Assembly (NCBI RefSeq): GCF_002238045.1
Contig: NZ_NBYO01000001.1
Coordinates: 310,001 to 374,000 of the forward strand
Source: Notoacmeibacter marinus
GTDB taxonomy: Bacteria; Pseudomonadota; Alphaproteobacteria; Rhizobiales; Rhizobiaceae
DNA length: 64,000 nt
Direction of reading: 5' to 3'
In this document: piece by piece, positions 17,627-27,281 of the stretch
How positions within the stretch are numbered: the first letter of the stretch is position 1
Layout of the letters: each line of letters begins with the position of its first letter
Program-made: the position numbers and the translations under genes
Notes under the pieces: generated by a model
Told to the model about the DNA's origin: nothing
Seen by the model: only the letters and a program-made list of their open reading frames with translations
The model's database searches: none

Positions 17627-18816
17627 GCGACGCCGAAATCGCGTCCCGCGATACGGGCAGCCAAGCTCGCATCGCCCTTCCTGTTCATCCCGCCAGCCAT
17701 GGCAGCGAGGGGCACGGTCAGTTCGTAGCTCAACGTTCCGTCGGCCATGCTCCGGCGCGCCCGGCCCTGCAGAATGGTCGGAACGATGTGAAGCAAAAGC
17801 CGGCTCCCAAAACCGCCCTTCTCGACCGCGCCATGCGAAAGTCCGACCGTTTTCGGCAAATCTTCCCGCCAGCGGATCATCAGTTGATCCTCATTGCCGT
17901 CGGAGGGCTCCGCCTTTTCCCAGGAAATCCGGATCGTGCCAGCGTCCGTGGACAAAGCGCCATATTTTTGAGAGTTGGTCGCCAGTTCATGGAGCGCAAG
18001 GCTGATCTGCTGCGCGGCTTCGGAACCGGCATCGATCGGCGGACCGGATACATGGACGCGGTCGCCATAGGTTAGTTCGACGGGTTCGAGTTGCCTGCGA
18101 ACCACGGCCCGGAGATCGGCGGCGGCGTTTGAATCGCCCTCAATGACCGTCGCAGTGGCATTGGCCAGGGAGTTGAAGCGCCCAACCAGCGTATCGATGA
18201 AGCTTTCGGTATCGGTCTGGTGACGCGCACTTTGCCGCGCGATCGACGAAACCACGGCAATGAGGTTGCGGCTGCGGTGGACCGCTTCGCGTGTGGTCAC
18301 GGCAAGTTTTGCATTGGCACGGCTCAGATCGGCCGTTCGTTCCTCGACCTCCGCTTCCAGATTCTGCTGCGCCAGACGCAGCTTGGCAAGCGTCGCCTCG
18401 TGCGACGCAATCTCCTGCTGAAGCCTCTCATTGGCCTCCTGCAACTTGCTGGGCGTCGGAATGGAAACAAGCCGTGGGACGAGCCGGAACAGAACGATGG
18501 CGGTTACTGCCGAGACGAGGCCCGTTGCGAGTTTCAGAAAGCCCTGCAGCGGATAGATCGGATACCAGAGGGTGACGATGGAGACAGCGTGCGTCAGCCC
18601 GCAAAGCGCGATGAAGCTGACAAACAGCAGTACCAGTCTGCGGTGGTTCAGATCAGGCCGTTGGCTCAAAACCTTCAACAAAGCCAGCGGGATAAGAAAG
18701 TAGGAAATGAAAATCAGAAGATCGGAGCCGCCCCATAGGAGCAGAAGCCAGGGCTCCCAGAGCAGACACATGCCATGGGGCATATATGGCGAAAAATCGG
18801 TCAGCATTTGCAACAC
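17623..18816 (-). CDS. HWE/HisKA_2 histidine kinase with ethylene-receptor-like membrane domain
   Basis: This protein is 397 residues from the GTG start. The N-terminal membrane domain (about 24-115) has three helices and keeps the residues that bind copper and ethylene in plant ETR1: Asp32, Tyr39, Ile42-Pro43, Ile69, Cys72 and His76 (segments [17 protein letters not shown] and FIALCGLTH). A coiled coil (about 122-172) follows, then an HWE-type kinase core: [18 protein letters not shown] with His180, and N-box [17 protein letters not shown] with Asn281. GTG 18816 lies 6 bases after GGAG; ATG 18822 and 18807 are alternatives. No response regulator is adjacent. The stop shares 4 bases with apaG. 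Confidence 0.9.
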   Translation of the reverse strand: MLQMLTDFSPYMPHGMCLLWEPWLLLLWGGSDLLIFISYFLIPLALLKVLSQRPDLNHRRLVLLFVSFIALCGLTHAVSIVTLWYPIYPLQGFLKLATGLVSAVTAIVLFRLVPRLVSIPTPSKLQEANERLQQEIASHEATLAKLRLAQQNLEAEVEERTADLSRANAKLAVTTREAVHRSRNLIAVVSSIARQSARHQTDTESFIDTLVGRFNSLANATATVIEGDSNAAADLRAVVRRQLEPVELTYGDRVHVSGPPIDAGSEAAQQISLALHELATNSQKYGALSTDAGTIRISWEKAEPSDGNEDQLMIRWREDLPKTVGLSHGAVEKGGFGSRLLLHIVPTILQGRARRSMADGTLSYELTVPLAAMAGGMNRKGDASLAARIAGRDFGVA

Positions 18817-19002
18817 AACCATCTCCAATCGATGAGCACACGACGGATCAGGCTGGTCGCCGAACAGCTGCTCTCTGGAGCAGGTCACGGCCCTAGCATA
18901 GCCAGGCTGTCAGTCAAAGGAATGGAGCTGCCCTGGCCAGGTGAGTCCCAGCAAGGCAGCGCCGTTGGGAGGACACGCCGCCCGGCGCGTTGGAACCCGT
19001 CT

Positions 19003-19986
19003 TCAGTCCGCGCCGGCGAACTGCGTCGGATCGAAGGCATATTCGGTCGAACAGAACTCGCAGCGAACCTTGATTTGCCCCTCCTCGACGCTTTCGGCGC
19101 GCTCATCGTCCGACAGGCTCGTCAGCACCGTTTCGATCTTCTTGCGAGAGCAGGAGCAGTCGTCCTTAAGTTCGACGCCCTCGTAAACGCGCACGCCATG
19201 TTCATGGAACAGCCGGTTGAGCAGACGCTCGGAGCCAACAGTAGGATCAAGAAGCTCCAGATCTTCCACCGTGCCGACCAGAAGCCGCGCTTCCTGCCAG
19301 GCATCGTCGATGGCGGCCTCAGGATCGATCTCGTCTCCGTCGCCGCCCGGCAGATCGCCCATCCGCATCCGCTCCGGCGCATCCGGCAGGAATTGCGCGA
19401 CGATCCCCCCGGCACGCCATATCTCGTTTCCGCCCGGCAGAACCTGCTGGCCGGCGGCGAGCCGTATATCCGTCGGAATCTGCTCGGACTGGCGGAAATA
19501 GGTGCGCGCGACATCTTCCAGCGAAGCGCCATCGAGCGCGACGATCCCCTGATAGCGCTGGGTCTGCGGCCCCTGATCGATGGTCAGCGCCAGAACGCCG
19601 TTTCCCAGCAGTTGCTCCGGCTTTGTCTCACCGGCGGCAACCGCGACGTCCAGGCGGGTCTCGTCGAACCGCGCATAGGCGCGTAGCGAGCCCGGAACCG
19701 TCAGATCGGCCACCAGCATGTCCACCGGCCCGTCCGTTTTGGTCTGGACAATGAACTTGCCGTTGAATTTGAGCGAGGTGCCGAGCAGCGCAACCAGCAC
19801 GACAACTTCCGCCAGTAGCCGGCTGACCGGCTGCGGATAGGCGTGACGCGACAGAATGGCGTCCAACTCCGGGCCCATCTGGACGACACGGCCGCGCGTA
19901 TCGAGATCTCCGACCTGGAACGGAACGACATGATCGTCGCCCGCATGGCCGTATTCGCCCAGTTCGGGCTGCTCGACGGCGTTCAT
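19003..19986 (-). CDS. hslO: Hsp33-type redox-regulated chaperone
   Basis: This 327-residue protein is a cytoplasmic holdase activated by oxidation. It has the Hsp33 core (LLGTSLKFNGKFIVQTKTDGPVDM shows the conserved N-terminal element) and the C-terminal zinc switch: a CSCS pair near residue 275 and CEFC near 312, four cysteines that bind zinc when reduced. ATG 19986 is chosen; the longer in-frame start overlaps argF. The start codon lies one base beyond the argF stop, so hslO is the third gene of an argD-argF-hslO operon. Confidence 0.95.
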   Translation of the reverse strand: MNAVEQPELGEYGHAGDDHVVPFQVGDLDTRGRVVQMGPELDAILSRHAYPQPVSRLLAEVVVLVALLGTSLKFNGKFIVQTKTDGPVDMLVADLTVPGSLRAYARFDETRLDVAVAAGETKPEQLLGNGVLALTIDQGPQTQRYQGIVALDGASLEDVARTYFRQSEQIPTDIRLAAGQQVLPGGNEIWRAGGIVAQFLPDAPERMRMGDLPGGDGDEIDPEAAIDDAWQEARLLVGTVEDLELLDPTVGSERLLNRLFHEHGVRVYEGVELKDDCSCSRKKIETVLTSLSDDERAESVEEGQIKVRCEFCSTEYAFDPTQFAGAD

Positions 19987-19987
19987 G

Positions 19988-20911
19988 TCAGGCCACTCCG
20001 CCAAGACACCAGTGCAGGACAGCTTTCTGCGCGTGCATACGGTTTTCCGCCTCGTCAAAGACGACACTTTGCGAGCCGTCCATCACCTCGTCAGTGACTT
20101 CCTCGCCACGATGGGCCGGCAGGCAGTGCATGAAGAGCGCGTCGTTCTTGGCGCAGTTCATCAGGTCGGCATTGACCTGGTAACGCTGGAAGACATTGTT
20201 GCCACGCGCCCGGTGTTCCTGGTTCATCGACACCCAGGTGTCGGTAATGATGCAATCGGCGTCGTCGGCGGCCTTCTGCGGATCGTCGGTCAGTTCGACC
20301 GTCGCGCCCTGCCCACGCGCCCAATCGACAAAACGTTGCTGCGGCTCGGAACCGGCGGGCGTGGCGATGGACAGCGAATAGCCGAACCGCGCCGCGCCCT
20401 CGATCAGCGAATGGGTGACATTGTTGCCGTCGCCCGTCCAGGCGAACTTCTTGCCCTTTACCGGGCCCCGGTGTTCTTCGAAGGTCAGAATGTCGGCCAT
20501 GATCTGGCAGGGGTGCGTGTCGTCGGTCAGGCCGTTGATAACCGGAACGGTGGCCGCGTCCGCCAGTTCCAGCAGGCGCTCATGCTCCAGCGTCCGCACC
20601 ATTATGATATCGACATAGCGCGAAAGGACCCTGGCCGTATCGGCGATGGTTTCGGACCGTCCGAGTTGCATCTCCGCGCCGGTCAGCACCACGGTATCGC
20701 CGCCAAGCTGACGCATCCCGACTTCGAAGGAAACACGCGTCCGGGTCGACGGTTTTTCGAAGACCATGGCCAGCGTCTTGCCGGCGAGCGGCGTATGGCT
20801 CTCGCCAACTCGCTGCCTGTCCTTGACGAACCGGGCGTGATCCAGAATGGCGCGCAGCGCGTCATTGGACATTTCGGCAAGGTCGAGAAAGTGGCGTGGG
20901 GTCACGGTCAT
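19988..20911 (-). CDS. argF: ornithine carbamoyltransferase
   Basis: This 307-residue enzyme makes citrulline from ornithine and carbamoyl phosphate in arginine synthesis. Visible motifs are the carbamoyl-phosphate-binding [17 protein letters not shown], the ornithine-binding DTWVSM, and the catalytic cysteine segment [14 protein letters not shown] 20911 overlaps the argD stop (ATGA), which couples the two genes. Confidence 0.97.
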   Translation of the reverse strand: MTVTPRHFLDLAEMSNDALRAILDHARFVKDRQRVGESHTPLAGKTLAMVFEKPSTRTRVSFEVGMRQLGGDTVVLTGAEMQLGRSETIADTARVLSRYVDIIMVRTLEHERLLELADAATVPVINGLTDDTHPCQIMADILTFEEHRGPVKGKKFAWTGDGNNVTHSLIEGAARFGYSLSIATPAGSEPQQRFVDWARGQGATVELTDDPQKAADDADCIITDTWVSMNQEHRARGNNVFQRYQVNADLMNCAKNDALFMHCLPAHRGEEVTDEVMDGSQSVVFDEAENRMHAQKAVLHWCLGGVA

Positions 20912-22110
20912 TGTCCGTTTGTTTGTACAGCGTCCAGCGATAGCGCACCGGCGGCGCGGTCCAGAGATTGGAGAGCCGCGCGAATATCTTCATCGCTGAC
21001 ATTGAGCGGCGGCAGGAAACGCAGGACATTGTCACCCGCCGGGACCAGAAGAAGATGTTCGTCGCGGACAGCCGATAGCATCATGGCGGCCGGCAGCCGA
21101 CATTTCAGACCGATCAGAAGCCCGGCGCCCCGCACGGTTTCGAACAGGTCCGGATAGGTGTCGACAACCGCTGCAAGCCCCTGCTTGACGAGGAGCGCCT
21201 TGCGGTTGACCTCATCGAGAAATCCGTCTTCCAGAACGCATTCGACCACGGCCTTGCCGACCGCCATGGCCAGCGGGTTGCCGCCAAATGTCGAGCCGTG
21301 CGTGCCGGCGGTCATCGCAGCCGCCGCCTCTTCGGTCGCAAGGCAGGCGCCAACCGGAAAACCGCCGCCGAGCCCCTTGGCCACCGCCAGAATGTCAGGC
21401 GTGATCTCCGCCCATTCATGAGCGAAGAGACGCCCCGTCCGGCCGATACCTGTCTGTACTTCGTCGAGAATGAGCAGGACACCGTGTTCGTCGCAAAGAT
21501 CGCGCAGTTCCCTCAACCATTGCGTGTCGACCGGGCGTACGCCGCCTTCGCCCTGGATCGGCTCGATCAGAACAGCGGCCGCGGTCGGCGCGGCGATCGC
21601 CTCTTTTGCCGCTTCATGATCGTCAAAGGAAACCTGTATGAAACCGGCAGCCTTGGGCCCAAAACCCTCCAGATATTTGTCCTGGCCGCCGGCGGCTATC
21701 GTGGCCAGCGTCCTGCCGTGAAAGGCCCCGTCGAAGGTGATGATGTCGATCCGGTCGACATCACCTCTGGCGTAATGGTAACGCCGGGCCGTCTTGACGG
21801 CCGCTTCGATCGCCTCGGCGCCCGAATTACAGAAGAAGACGCGCTCGGCGAATGAATTGGCGCATAGCAACTCCGCCAGTTCCCGCTGAACCGGAATGTC
21901 GTAGAGGTTGGAGACATGCCAGAGCTTGTCCGCCTGTTCGGCGAGCGCAGCCCGCAGCCGGGGATGGGCATGGCCGAGCGCGTTGACCGCTACACCGGAC
22001 GCAAAATCCAGATATTTCTCGCCATCCGTGGTCCAGACCCAGGCGCCCTCCCCCTTCTCGAAGGATAGCGGAGCGCGGGCAAAGGTATCGAAGAGCGCCG
22101 AGCCGCCCAT
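20908..22110 (-). CDS. argD: acetylornithine/succinyldiaminopimelate aminotransferase
   Basis: This 400-residue class III PLP aminotransferase has the features of Arg[67 protein letters not shown], the PLP lysine in [11 protein letters not shown], and [11 protein letters not shown]. It acts in arginine and probably lysine/DAP synthesis. ATG 22110 is preferred over GTG 22116 because GGGAG lies 8 bases ahead of it. First gene of the operon; see the promoter and leader terminator upstream. Confidence 0.95.
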   Translation of the reverse strand: MGGSALFDTFARAPLSFEKGEGAWVWTTDGEKYLDFASGVAVNALGHAHPRLRAALAEQADKLWHVSNLYDIPVQRELAELLCANSFAERVFFCNSGAEAIEAAVKTARRYHYARGDVDRIDIITFDGAFHGRTLATIAAGGQDKYLEGFGPKAAGFIQVSFDDHEAAKEAIAAPTAAAVLIEPIQGEGGVRPVDTQWLRELRDLCDEHGVLLILDEVQTGIGRTGRLFAHEWAEITPDILAVAKGLGGGFPVGACLATEEAAAAMTAGTHGSTFGGNPLAMAVGKAVVECVLEDGFLDEVNRKALLVKQGLAAVVDTYPDLFETVRGAGLLIGLKCRLPAAMMLSAVRDEHLLLVPAGDNVLRFLPPLNVSDEDIRAALQSLDRAAGALSLDAVQTNGQ

Positions 22111-22168
22111 TGTCACATCTCCCGAACTGACAGGCCTTCCGGGCGGGTGATGCAGGCCCTCCGGAGCC

Positions 22169-22203
22169 CAAAAGCAAAAGCCGCCCCGTTCGCCGAGGCG
22201 GCT
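22169..22203 (-). terminator. intrinsic terminator at the start of the argD leader
   Basis: On the minus strand AGCCGCC (22203-22197) pairs with GGCGGCT (22185-22179) around an 11-base loop, followed by TTTTGCTTTTGG. It looks like a complete rho-independent terminator. It falls about 2 bases after the predicted transcript start and 60 bases before the argD ATG. No upstream minus-strand gene needs it, so attenuation or a tiny RNA is possible. Confidence 0.65.
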
Positions 22204-22211
22204 ATCGGCCC

Positions 22212-22240
22212 GTTATCATGCCGCACTGCCAAAAAGTCAA
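22212..22240 (-). promoter_or_regulatory. probable argD promoter
   Basis: Minus strand: TTGACT (22240-22235), a 17-base spacer and GATAAC (22217-22212). The predicted start is near 22205. Confidence 0.6.
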
Positions 22241-22553
22241 CGCATCAGCGCTTTAGCTGTTTGCGCAAGTGCGATGAGACCATCATCCACACCTTTCGGC
22301 CCCATCAAGCCCGTAAAAACCAACCGGACTCATTTCCGTCCCAAATTTGGGGAAAACAGACAAAAGCGAATCATCACGGCCAGCTGATGGTGGACAGCGA
22401 GTCCGGCGGCGGCGTAGGTTTAGCACCAATCGAGATAAGAAATCTCTGGCGGCGAACCCGATACGGTCAGTTTATCCAAACTGCGAGCGAAGTATTTGCT
22501 TGCAGGGCCGAGGGATTCGAAGAGGCGATGCGGCAAACGAGGAGAACAACCTT
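22241..22553. promoter_or_regulatory. divergent argD/gcrA control region with three GANTC sites
   Basis: This non-coding stretch upstream of gcrA has GACTC at 22327-22331, GAGTC at 22399-22403 and GATTC at 22514-22518. These are CcrM methylation targets in alphaproteobacteria. No open frame here looks genuine. I could not assign a confident -35/-10 pair for gcrA. Confidence 0.55.
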
Positions 22554-23096
22554 ATGAGTTGGACAGACGAGCGGGTCGAACTGCTCAAGAAACTCTGGGC
22601 CGATGGCCTGAGTGCGAGCCAGATCGCAAACCAGTTGGGCGGGGTGAGCCGCAATGCGGTCATCGGCAAGGTTCATCGGCTGAAGCTTTCCAGCCGGGGA
22701 CGAGCGAGCCAAAAGCAGGCCCGGCCAAAGAAGCCGTCTGCGCCGCGGCAGCCTACCGTTCGGTCCGCCGCACCGCGGGCGAGCGTTTCGAACGTCGTCG
22801 CCAGCCAGTCGATGCCGCGCACGAATTCAGCTGGCGCAACCGCGCTGAAGGCCGATTACGCGATCGACGAGGTCGCCGAGCCGATCTATCAGTCCGCCGC
22901 AGAAGTGGTGGTGCCGATGAGCCGCCGCCTTTCGCTGCTGGAGCTGAACGAGCGGACCTGCAAATGGCCCATTGGCGACCCGCTGCACGAGGACTTTCAC
23001 TTCTGCGGCAACGATAGCGGCGAAGGCACGCCCTACTGCAAAGGTCATGCCCAGGTGGCTTATCAGCAGAATGTGGACCGCAAGCGCTCCCGTTAG
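22554..23096 (+). CDS. gcrA: cell-cycle regulator GcrA
   Basis: This 180-residue protein carries the GcrA signature. The N-terminal helix-turn-helix reads SWTDERVELLKKLWADGLSA then SQIANQLGGVSRNAVIGKVH. A basic Pro/Ala-rich linker (about 50-110) and a C-terminal domain follow (LLELNERTCKWPIGDPLHED, then FHFCGN, YCKGHAQVAYQ). In Caulobacter GcrA joins sigma70 RNA polymerase at promoters with methylated GANTC sites. ATG 22554 is preceded by GAGGAG at ideal spacing; longer in-frame versions lack similarity. Confidence 0.96.
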   Translation: MSWTDERVELLKKLWADGLSASQIANQLGGVSRNAVIGKVHRLKLSSRGRASQKQARPKKPSAPRQPTVRSAAPRASVSNVVASQSMPRTNSAGATALKADYAIDEVAEPIYQSAAEVVVPMSRRLSLLELNERTCKWPIGDPLHEDFHFCGNDSGEGTPYCKGHAQVAYQQNVDRKRSR

Positions 23097-23126
23097 GCCT
23101 TCACACACGGCCGTCTGGCACAGTTC

Positions 23127-23158
23127 AGGGCGCCCTCTCCTGGAGCGGCGCCCTTTCT
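23127..23158 (+). terminator. terminator of gcrA
   Basis: AGGGCGCC (23127-23134) pairs with GGCGCCCT (23147-23154) around a 12-base loop and is followed by TTCT. The hairpin is strong and the U run short. Confidence 0.65.
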
Positions 23159-23248
23159 CGTCGCCAATCCGAAAGAGAAGGCTTGTCGTCCTGCGATCAC
23201 CGTGACCACAATCGGCCCAAGCGAAAAACCCGAAGGACCGACCCGATC

Positions 23249-24163
23249 ATGAGCGAAAAGAACGCCGGCGAACATGTCGTGATGATGGATCTCGAACCGA
23301 TCGATCTGATGATCGGTGGAAAGAAGCGCCGGTTCGATATTGCCGATCCCGAACTGCCGGATTGGATCGACGATGCGGCGTTTTCGTCCGGTGGCTACCC
23401 CCATGAGGATAAGCTGAAGCGGAACACCTATGAAGATCTGCTGGAAGCGCTACAGGGCGAACTGATCAAGCTTCACGCCCATCTGCAGGCAACCGGCGGG
23501 CGACTGGTCGTTCTGTTCGAAGGCCGGGATGCTGCCGGCAAGGGCGGCACCATCAGCCGTTTCCGACACAATCTCAACCCTCGCGAGGCCCGCATCGTCG
23601 CATTGTCGAAACCGACGGAAACCGAGCAGGGGCAATGGTATTTCCAGCGCTACGCCGAGCATCTACCCACGGATGGCGAAATCGTTCTGTTCGACCGTTC
23701 CTGGTACAATCGTGCTGTGGTCGAACCCGTCATGGGATTTTGCACGGAGGCGGAATACGAGGCCTTCCTCGATGCGGTGAACCCGTTTGAAAAGCTGCTG
23801 ACGGATGACGGTATCCATCTGTTCAAGATCTGGCTGAATATCGGCCGCGAAATGCAATTGGAGCGGTTTCACGACCGCGTCCACAATCCGCTGAAATACT
23901 GGAAGTTCTCATCCATCGACCTGAAAGGCATCGGCCTTTGGGATCGCTATACAGACTACCGCAATCGCATGTTCGCGGCGACCCATACCGATCATGCGCC
24001 CTGGACCGTGATCCGGTCGAACGACAAAAGGCGCGCACGTGTCGAGGCTATTCGGCTTGTCCTGTCGTCAATCGATTACAAGGGACGCGATGCTTCTGTG
24101 ATTGGCGAAGCCGACGCGCAGATCGTCAAGAATGCAGGCGACTTTCTGGCTGCCAAGCTTTGA
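23249..24163 (+). CDS. ppk2: polyphosphate kinase 2
   Basis: This 304-residue cytoplasmic kinase uses polyphosphate to phosphorylate nucleotides, or the reverse. The Walker A loop GRDAAGKGG lies at residues 92-100, the Walker B/lid segment FDRSWYNRA near 150, and the lid motif HDRVHNPLKYWKFS near 210. The length and the short N-terminal extension fit the single-domain class I PPK2 group, whose nucleotide preference (GDP or ADP) cannot be read here. ATG 23249 follows AAGGA. Its 3' end overlaps the convergent glycosyltransferase by 38 bases. Confidence 0.95.
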   Translation: MSEKNAGEHVVMMDLEPIDLMIGGKKRRFDIADPELPDWIDDAAFSSGGYPHEDKLKRNTYEDLLEALQGELIKLHAHLQATGGRLVVLFEGRDAAGKGGTISRFRHNLNPREARIVALSKPTETEQGQWYFQRYAEHLPTDGEIVLFDRSWYNRAVVEPVMGFCTEAEYEAFLDAVNPFEKLLTDDGIHLFKIWLNIGREMQLERFHDRVHNPLKYWKFSSIDLKGIGLWDRYTDYRNRMFAATHTDHAPWTVIRSNDKRRARVEAIRLVLSSIDYKGRDASVIGEADAQIVKNAGDFLAAKL

Positions 24164-26156
24164 GCCTTCTCGGCAGGAGCCGATCGACGGTCGGCTTGTG
24201 TGCGGTCTTCTCCCAAATGTGGGCGCGCTGCCGAACGAGTTGGAAGACAGCCCGCCAGGCTGCAACCGACTGCAGCAACCAATAAGCCGGCACCCCCGCC
24301 CATATGGTGGCGAAGGAAGCTCGCTCGCGCATGGTAGCGGCCTTCGTACCGAGCCAGAGATAGGCGCCGATGCACATCGCGAAATTGGTGAAATCGATCC
24401 CATAGAGGAGCAACTGTAACGCTGTCGGGCCTTCACTGCTTATTGCGACATGACCGAGCAGATAAAGAGCGCTGAACAGCATGACCGGCAATAGCAGAGC
24501 CGCACCCGGAATGCCCGAAAGCAGGATCTGCGAAAGGAAGAAAGAGGGCCCGCCCAGTTCCCGCCAAAGACGGCGTGGGTGACGGTTGTGAACGAGCCAG
24601 CAAACCATCCACCCTTTCAGCCATCGGGTTCGCTGCGGCAGCCAGGTTTTCAGATTATCCGGCGCATCTTCCAGAGTGGGTGCGTCGATCACGCCGCTGC
24701 CATAGCCGGCTCTGGCCATGCGCATGCCCAGATCGGCATCTTCGGTCACGTTGTAGGGATCCCAACCGCCCACCTCGTCCAGGACCGCCCGGCGAAAATG
24801 GTTCGATGTGCCGCCGAGCGGCAGAACGCTGCGCGATGCCGCCAGAAAGGGTAAAATGCCACGAAACAGCGCTGCATATTCGAAGGCGAACTGTCGAGCG
24901 AGCCAGTGATCGTCGCCATTGGTCACGATGAGCGGCGCCTGCAGGCAACCAAGTTCGGCAGGGCCGTCCCGAAACGTCTGGTAGGCTTCCATCAACTGAT
25001 CGGGATGCGGACGATCCTCCGCATCGTAGAGACAGACATATTCGCCGCGGCATGTCGGTAGCGCAAAATTGAGCGCACGGGGCTTGGTACGCGGTGCGCC
25101 GGGCGGCACTTCGAGCACCTCGACATGAGCCGGGGGGCGCAAAGCGTGAATCGCTTCGATCGTCTGGCGGTCGTCAGCTTCGCAGATCAGGCGGATTTCC
25201 AGCTTTCCGGTCGGCCAGCGCAATTGCCCGAGGGCCGTCAACAATTGCCCCACCATATCCGCTTCCTGATAGAGCGCGACCAACACTGTATAGACCGGCA
25301 GTTCATCGCGATCGCCGATCAGGTTCAGACGTGGCTTCTTCGCACCCGCATGCGGCACGGCGGCCAGGCGCAACGCCATGCAACTGAGAAAGAATGTGGA
25401 CGACAGAATATGCACCGCAAGCATGACCAACGTCGGTGCGGCGACAAGACCGATGGCCAGACTGACAGCCAAAGCACCCAGTACAAAGGATTGCCAGGCA
25501 TTGGTCAGGTGCCGCGCTGAAAAGCCCGGTGCATCGACGAAGAGCTTATTGCGGGCCCGCTCTTCCAGTTCGGCGGACAGGCGATCTATCAGCGCCTTGC
25601 GCAGAACCGGTCCTGCGACCAGACAGGACTCGTCTCGGCTTTCGGACGGCAGGCGATGGGCGCGGCTGACGCTGTCGGGTACCAAGCGCCTGTAACGCCC
25701 GTCCGGCAAACGATAACCGACCGCGATATCCTGCCAGCGGCAAGCAAGAAGCCGTTCGATGGCGGCGCTCGGTAGGACCAGATTTTCCGGCTTGAGCGTC
25801 TTAAGCTGCGGCAGACCGCTCTCCTGCGCAAGAAATCGCGACCACTTCGTCCGGTCGAAAAGCGTGTTCGACAAAACCGCATCTTCCAGGCCGGTACGAT
25901 TGCGGCGCGCCCGGTCGATGGCATCGCGCAAATCCGTCGCTTTCCATCCCATGAGAATAAGAACGCGAATGATCAGGCGATCATGATGAGCGCATCGCTG
26001 AAACGATCCCGCCGCGTTGAACGCAACAACATTCGATGCTCCTGCAGGCTTTCGTGCAGCGCCATCGGAATCTTCATCATAAAGTGCCGATTCACCGACA
26101 GAATCCGGACAATAGTCGACCGATGCCAGCGCAAGCCGGCTGTTCTGCTCTGTCAT
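24126..26156 (-). CDS. membrane glycosyltransferase family 2 with GspE-N/MshEN-like head
   Basis: This protein has 676 residues. Residues about 60-160 resemble the N-terminal domain of type II secretion ATPases (GSPII_E_N/MshEN): a helix, then TGLEDAVLSNTLF, a Trp-containing helix, and an SGLPQL turn. Two helices (about 220-265) precede a processive GT2 domain with DAED (378-381), TED (471-473) and QRTRW (508-512). Four further helices close the protein. GT2 enzymes of this form make extracellular beta-polysaccharides. Neither the sugar nor the polymer is identifiable. GAGGGGG precedes ATG 26156. No synthesis partners are adjacent. Confidence 0.9.
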   Translation of the reverse strand: MTEQNSRLALASVDYCPDSVGESALYDEDSDGAARKPAGASNVVAFNAAGSFQRCAHHDRLIIRVLILMGWKATDLRDAIDRARRNRTGLEDAVLSNTLFDRTKWSRFLAQESGLPQLKTLKPENLVLPSAAIERLLACRWQDIAVGYRLPDGRYRRLVPDSVSRAHRLPSESRDESCLVAGPVLRKALIDRLSAELEERARNKLFVDAPGFSARHLTNAWQSFVLGALAVSLAIGLVAAPTLVMLAVHILSSTFFLSCMALRLAAVPHAGAKKPRLNLIGDRDELPVYTVLVALYQEADMVGQLLTALGQLRWPTGKLEIRLICEADDRQTIEAIHALRPPAHVEVLEVPPGAPRTKPRALNFALPTCRGEYVCLYDAEDRPHPDQLMEAYQTFRDGPAELGCLQAPLIVTNGDDHWLARQFAFEYAALFRGILPFLAASRSVLPLGGTSNHFRRAVLDEVGGWDPYNVTEDADLGMRMARAGYGSGVIDAPTLEDAPDNLKTWLPQRTRWLKGWMVCWLVHNRHPRRLWRELGGPSFFLSQILLSGIPGAALLLPVMLFSALYLLGHVAISSEGPTALQLLLYGIDFTNFAMCIGAYLWLGTKAATMRERASFATIWAGVPAYWLLQSVAAWRAVFQLVRQRAHIWEKTAHKPTVDRLLPRRLKAWQPESRLHS

Positions 26157-26327
26157 GAAATCTGCCCCCTCGCGCGGACGACCTCTTTTTCCCGCACGTT
26201 ATTCTTAACTGTGCTCTATAGTTCGATAAAATAGGAATCAAAACAAGGATAAATTTCAACTCTGATGTCGGTGGCTGACATTGACGTGATCTGATATGCA
26301 CACGGCGCGATACGAACGGTTGGTTCA

Positions 26328-27191
26328 GTGACACTCACGGCTTCTCTGGAATATTTTCGGGTTCTTGCCTTAAGCCTTGCGATTATCGGCATTGCTCCGG
26401 CCGCCTTCGCGCAGGGCAGCACACCCACGCAACCGCGCCTTTGGGACGAAACGGAGCGGGTCGATCGCATCGATGCTTCATCGGTTCAGCGGCTCCGCTT
26501 TCTTACCGTTCTGGATGACCCGCCATTCGCGTTTCTGGACAAGTTCGGAAAGCTGACCGGTCTGCATATCGATCTGGTTCGCGCCGTCTGCGACGAACTC
26601 GGGATCGCCGAACGCTGTCAGATCCAGGCCCTGCCCTATGACGAACTGGTTTCCGCCCTGGAGGTCGGCGATGGCGACGCGGTGATTGCCGGGGTTCCGG
26701 CAACTGCAGAAAACCGACGCTCACTAATTTTTACGCGGCCCTATCTTCTGCCGGCTGCGCGGTTCGTCACGCGAAAGACCGATGGCCCAATAGACGATCC
26801 GGCTGCGTCTTTCGCCGGACGGCGTGTCGGTGTGCTCGCCGGTTCGTCGCATGAAAGGCTGCTTCGGCGCGACATGCCCGATATCGAGCCGGCGGTCTAT
26901 ACCCGAGAAATCTGGATGTTGAACGACCTCAAAACCGGAAAGATCGATGCGATCCTTGGCGACGCGACCCGGTATTCGGTCTGGCTGGCCGGGACGGGCG
27001 CCGATGGCTGCTGCCGGTTCGGCTCCGGACCATATCTGGCGCCCGAACTATTCGGCAATGGATGGAAGATCGCCGTTTCGCGCCGCGACCAGGCGCTCGC
27101 GGACGCCTTGAATGCTGCGCTACGCGCCATTTCGAACGATCAACGCTTCGAACAGATCTTCCTGCGCTATTTTCCGCTGGGCATATACTGA
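26328..27191 (+). CDS. periplasmic solute-binding protein (SBP_bac_3 type)
   Basis: This 287-residue protein begins at GTG 26328. A signal peptide ends near AFAQG (residue 30). The mature part follows the amino-acid-binding fold: LRFLTVLDDPPFAFLDKFGKLTGLHIDLVRAVCDELG, then SALEVGDGDAVIAG, RPYL and GRRVGVLAGSSHERLL. No permease or ATPase genes accompany it. It may be an orphan binding protein or a sensor-type periplasmic factor. The divergent glycosyltransferase start is 172 bases away. Confidence 0.88.
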   Translation: MTLTASLEYFRVLALSLAIIGIAPAAFAQGSTPTQPRLWDETERVDRIDASSVQRLRFLTVLDDPPFAFLDKFGKLTGLHIDLVRAVCDELGIAERCQIQALPYDELVSALEVGDGDAVIAGVPATAENRRSLIFTRPYLLPAARFVTRKTDGPIDDPAASFAGRRVGVLAGSSHERLLRRDMPDIEPAVYTREIWMLNDLKTGKIDAILGDATRYSVWLAGTGADGCCRFGSGPYLAPELFGNGWKIAVSRRDQALADALNAALRAISNDQRFEQIFLRYFPLGIY

Positions 27192-27281
27192 GCGCAAAGG
27201 CGTTGACGGGGGCCGCCTGGCCAGCCTACCAGTCCGCCGACCGCAATACCGGGCTTGGCCCGGCCTGATCGTGAGAGCCCA

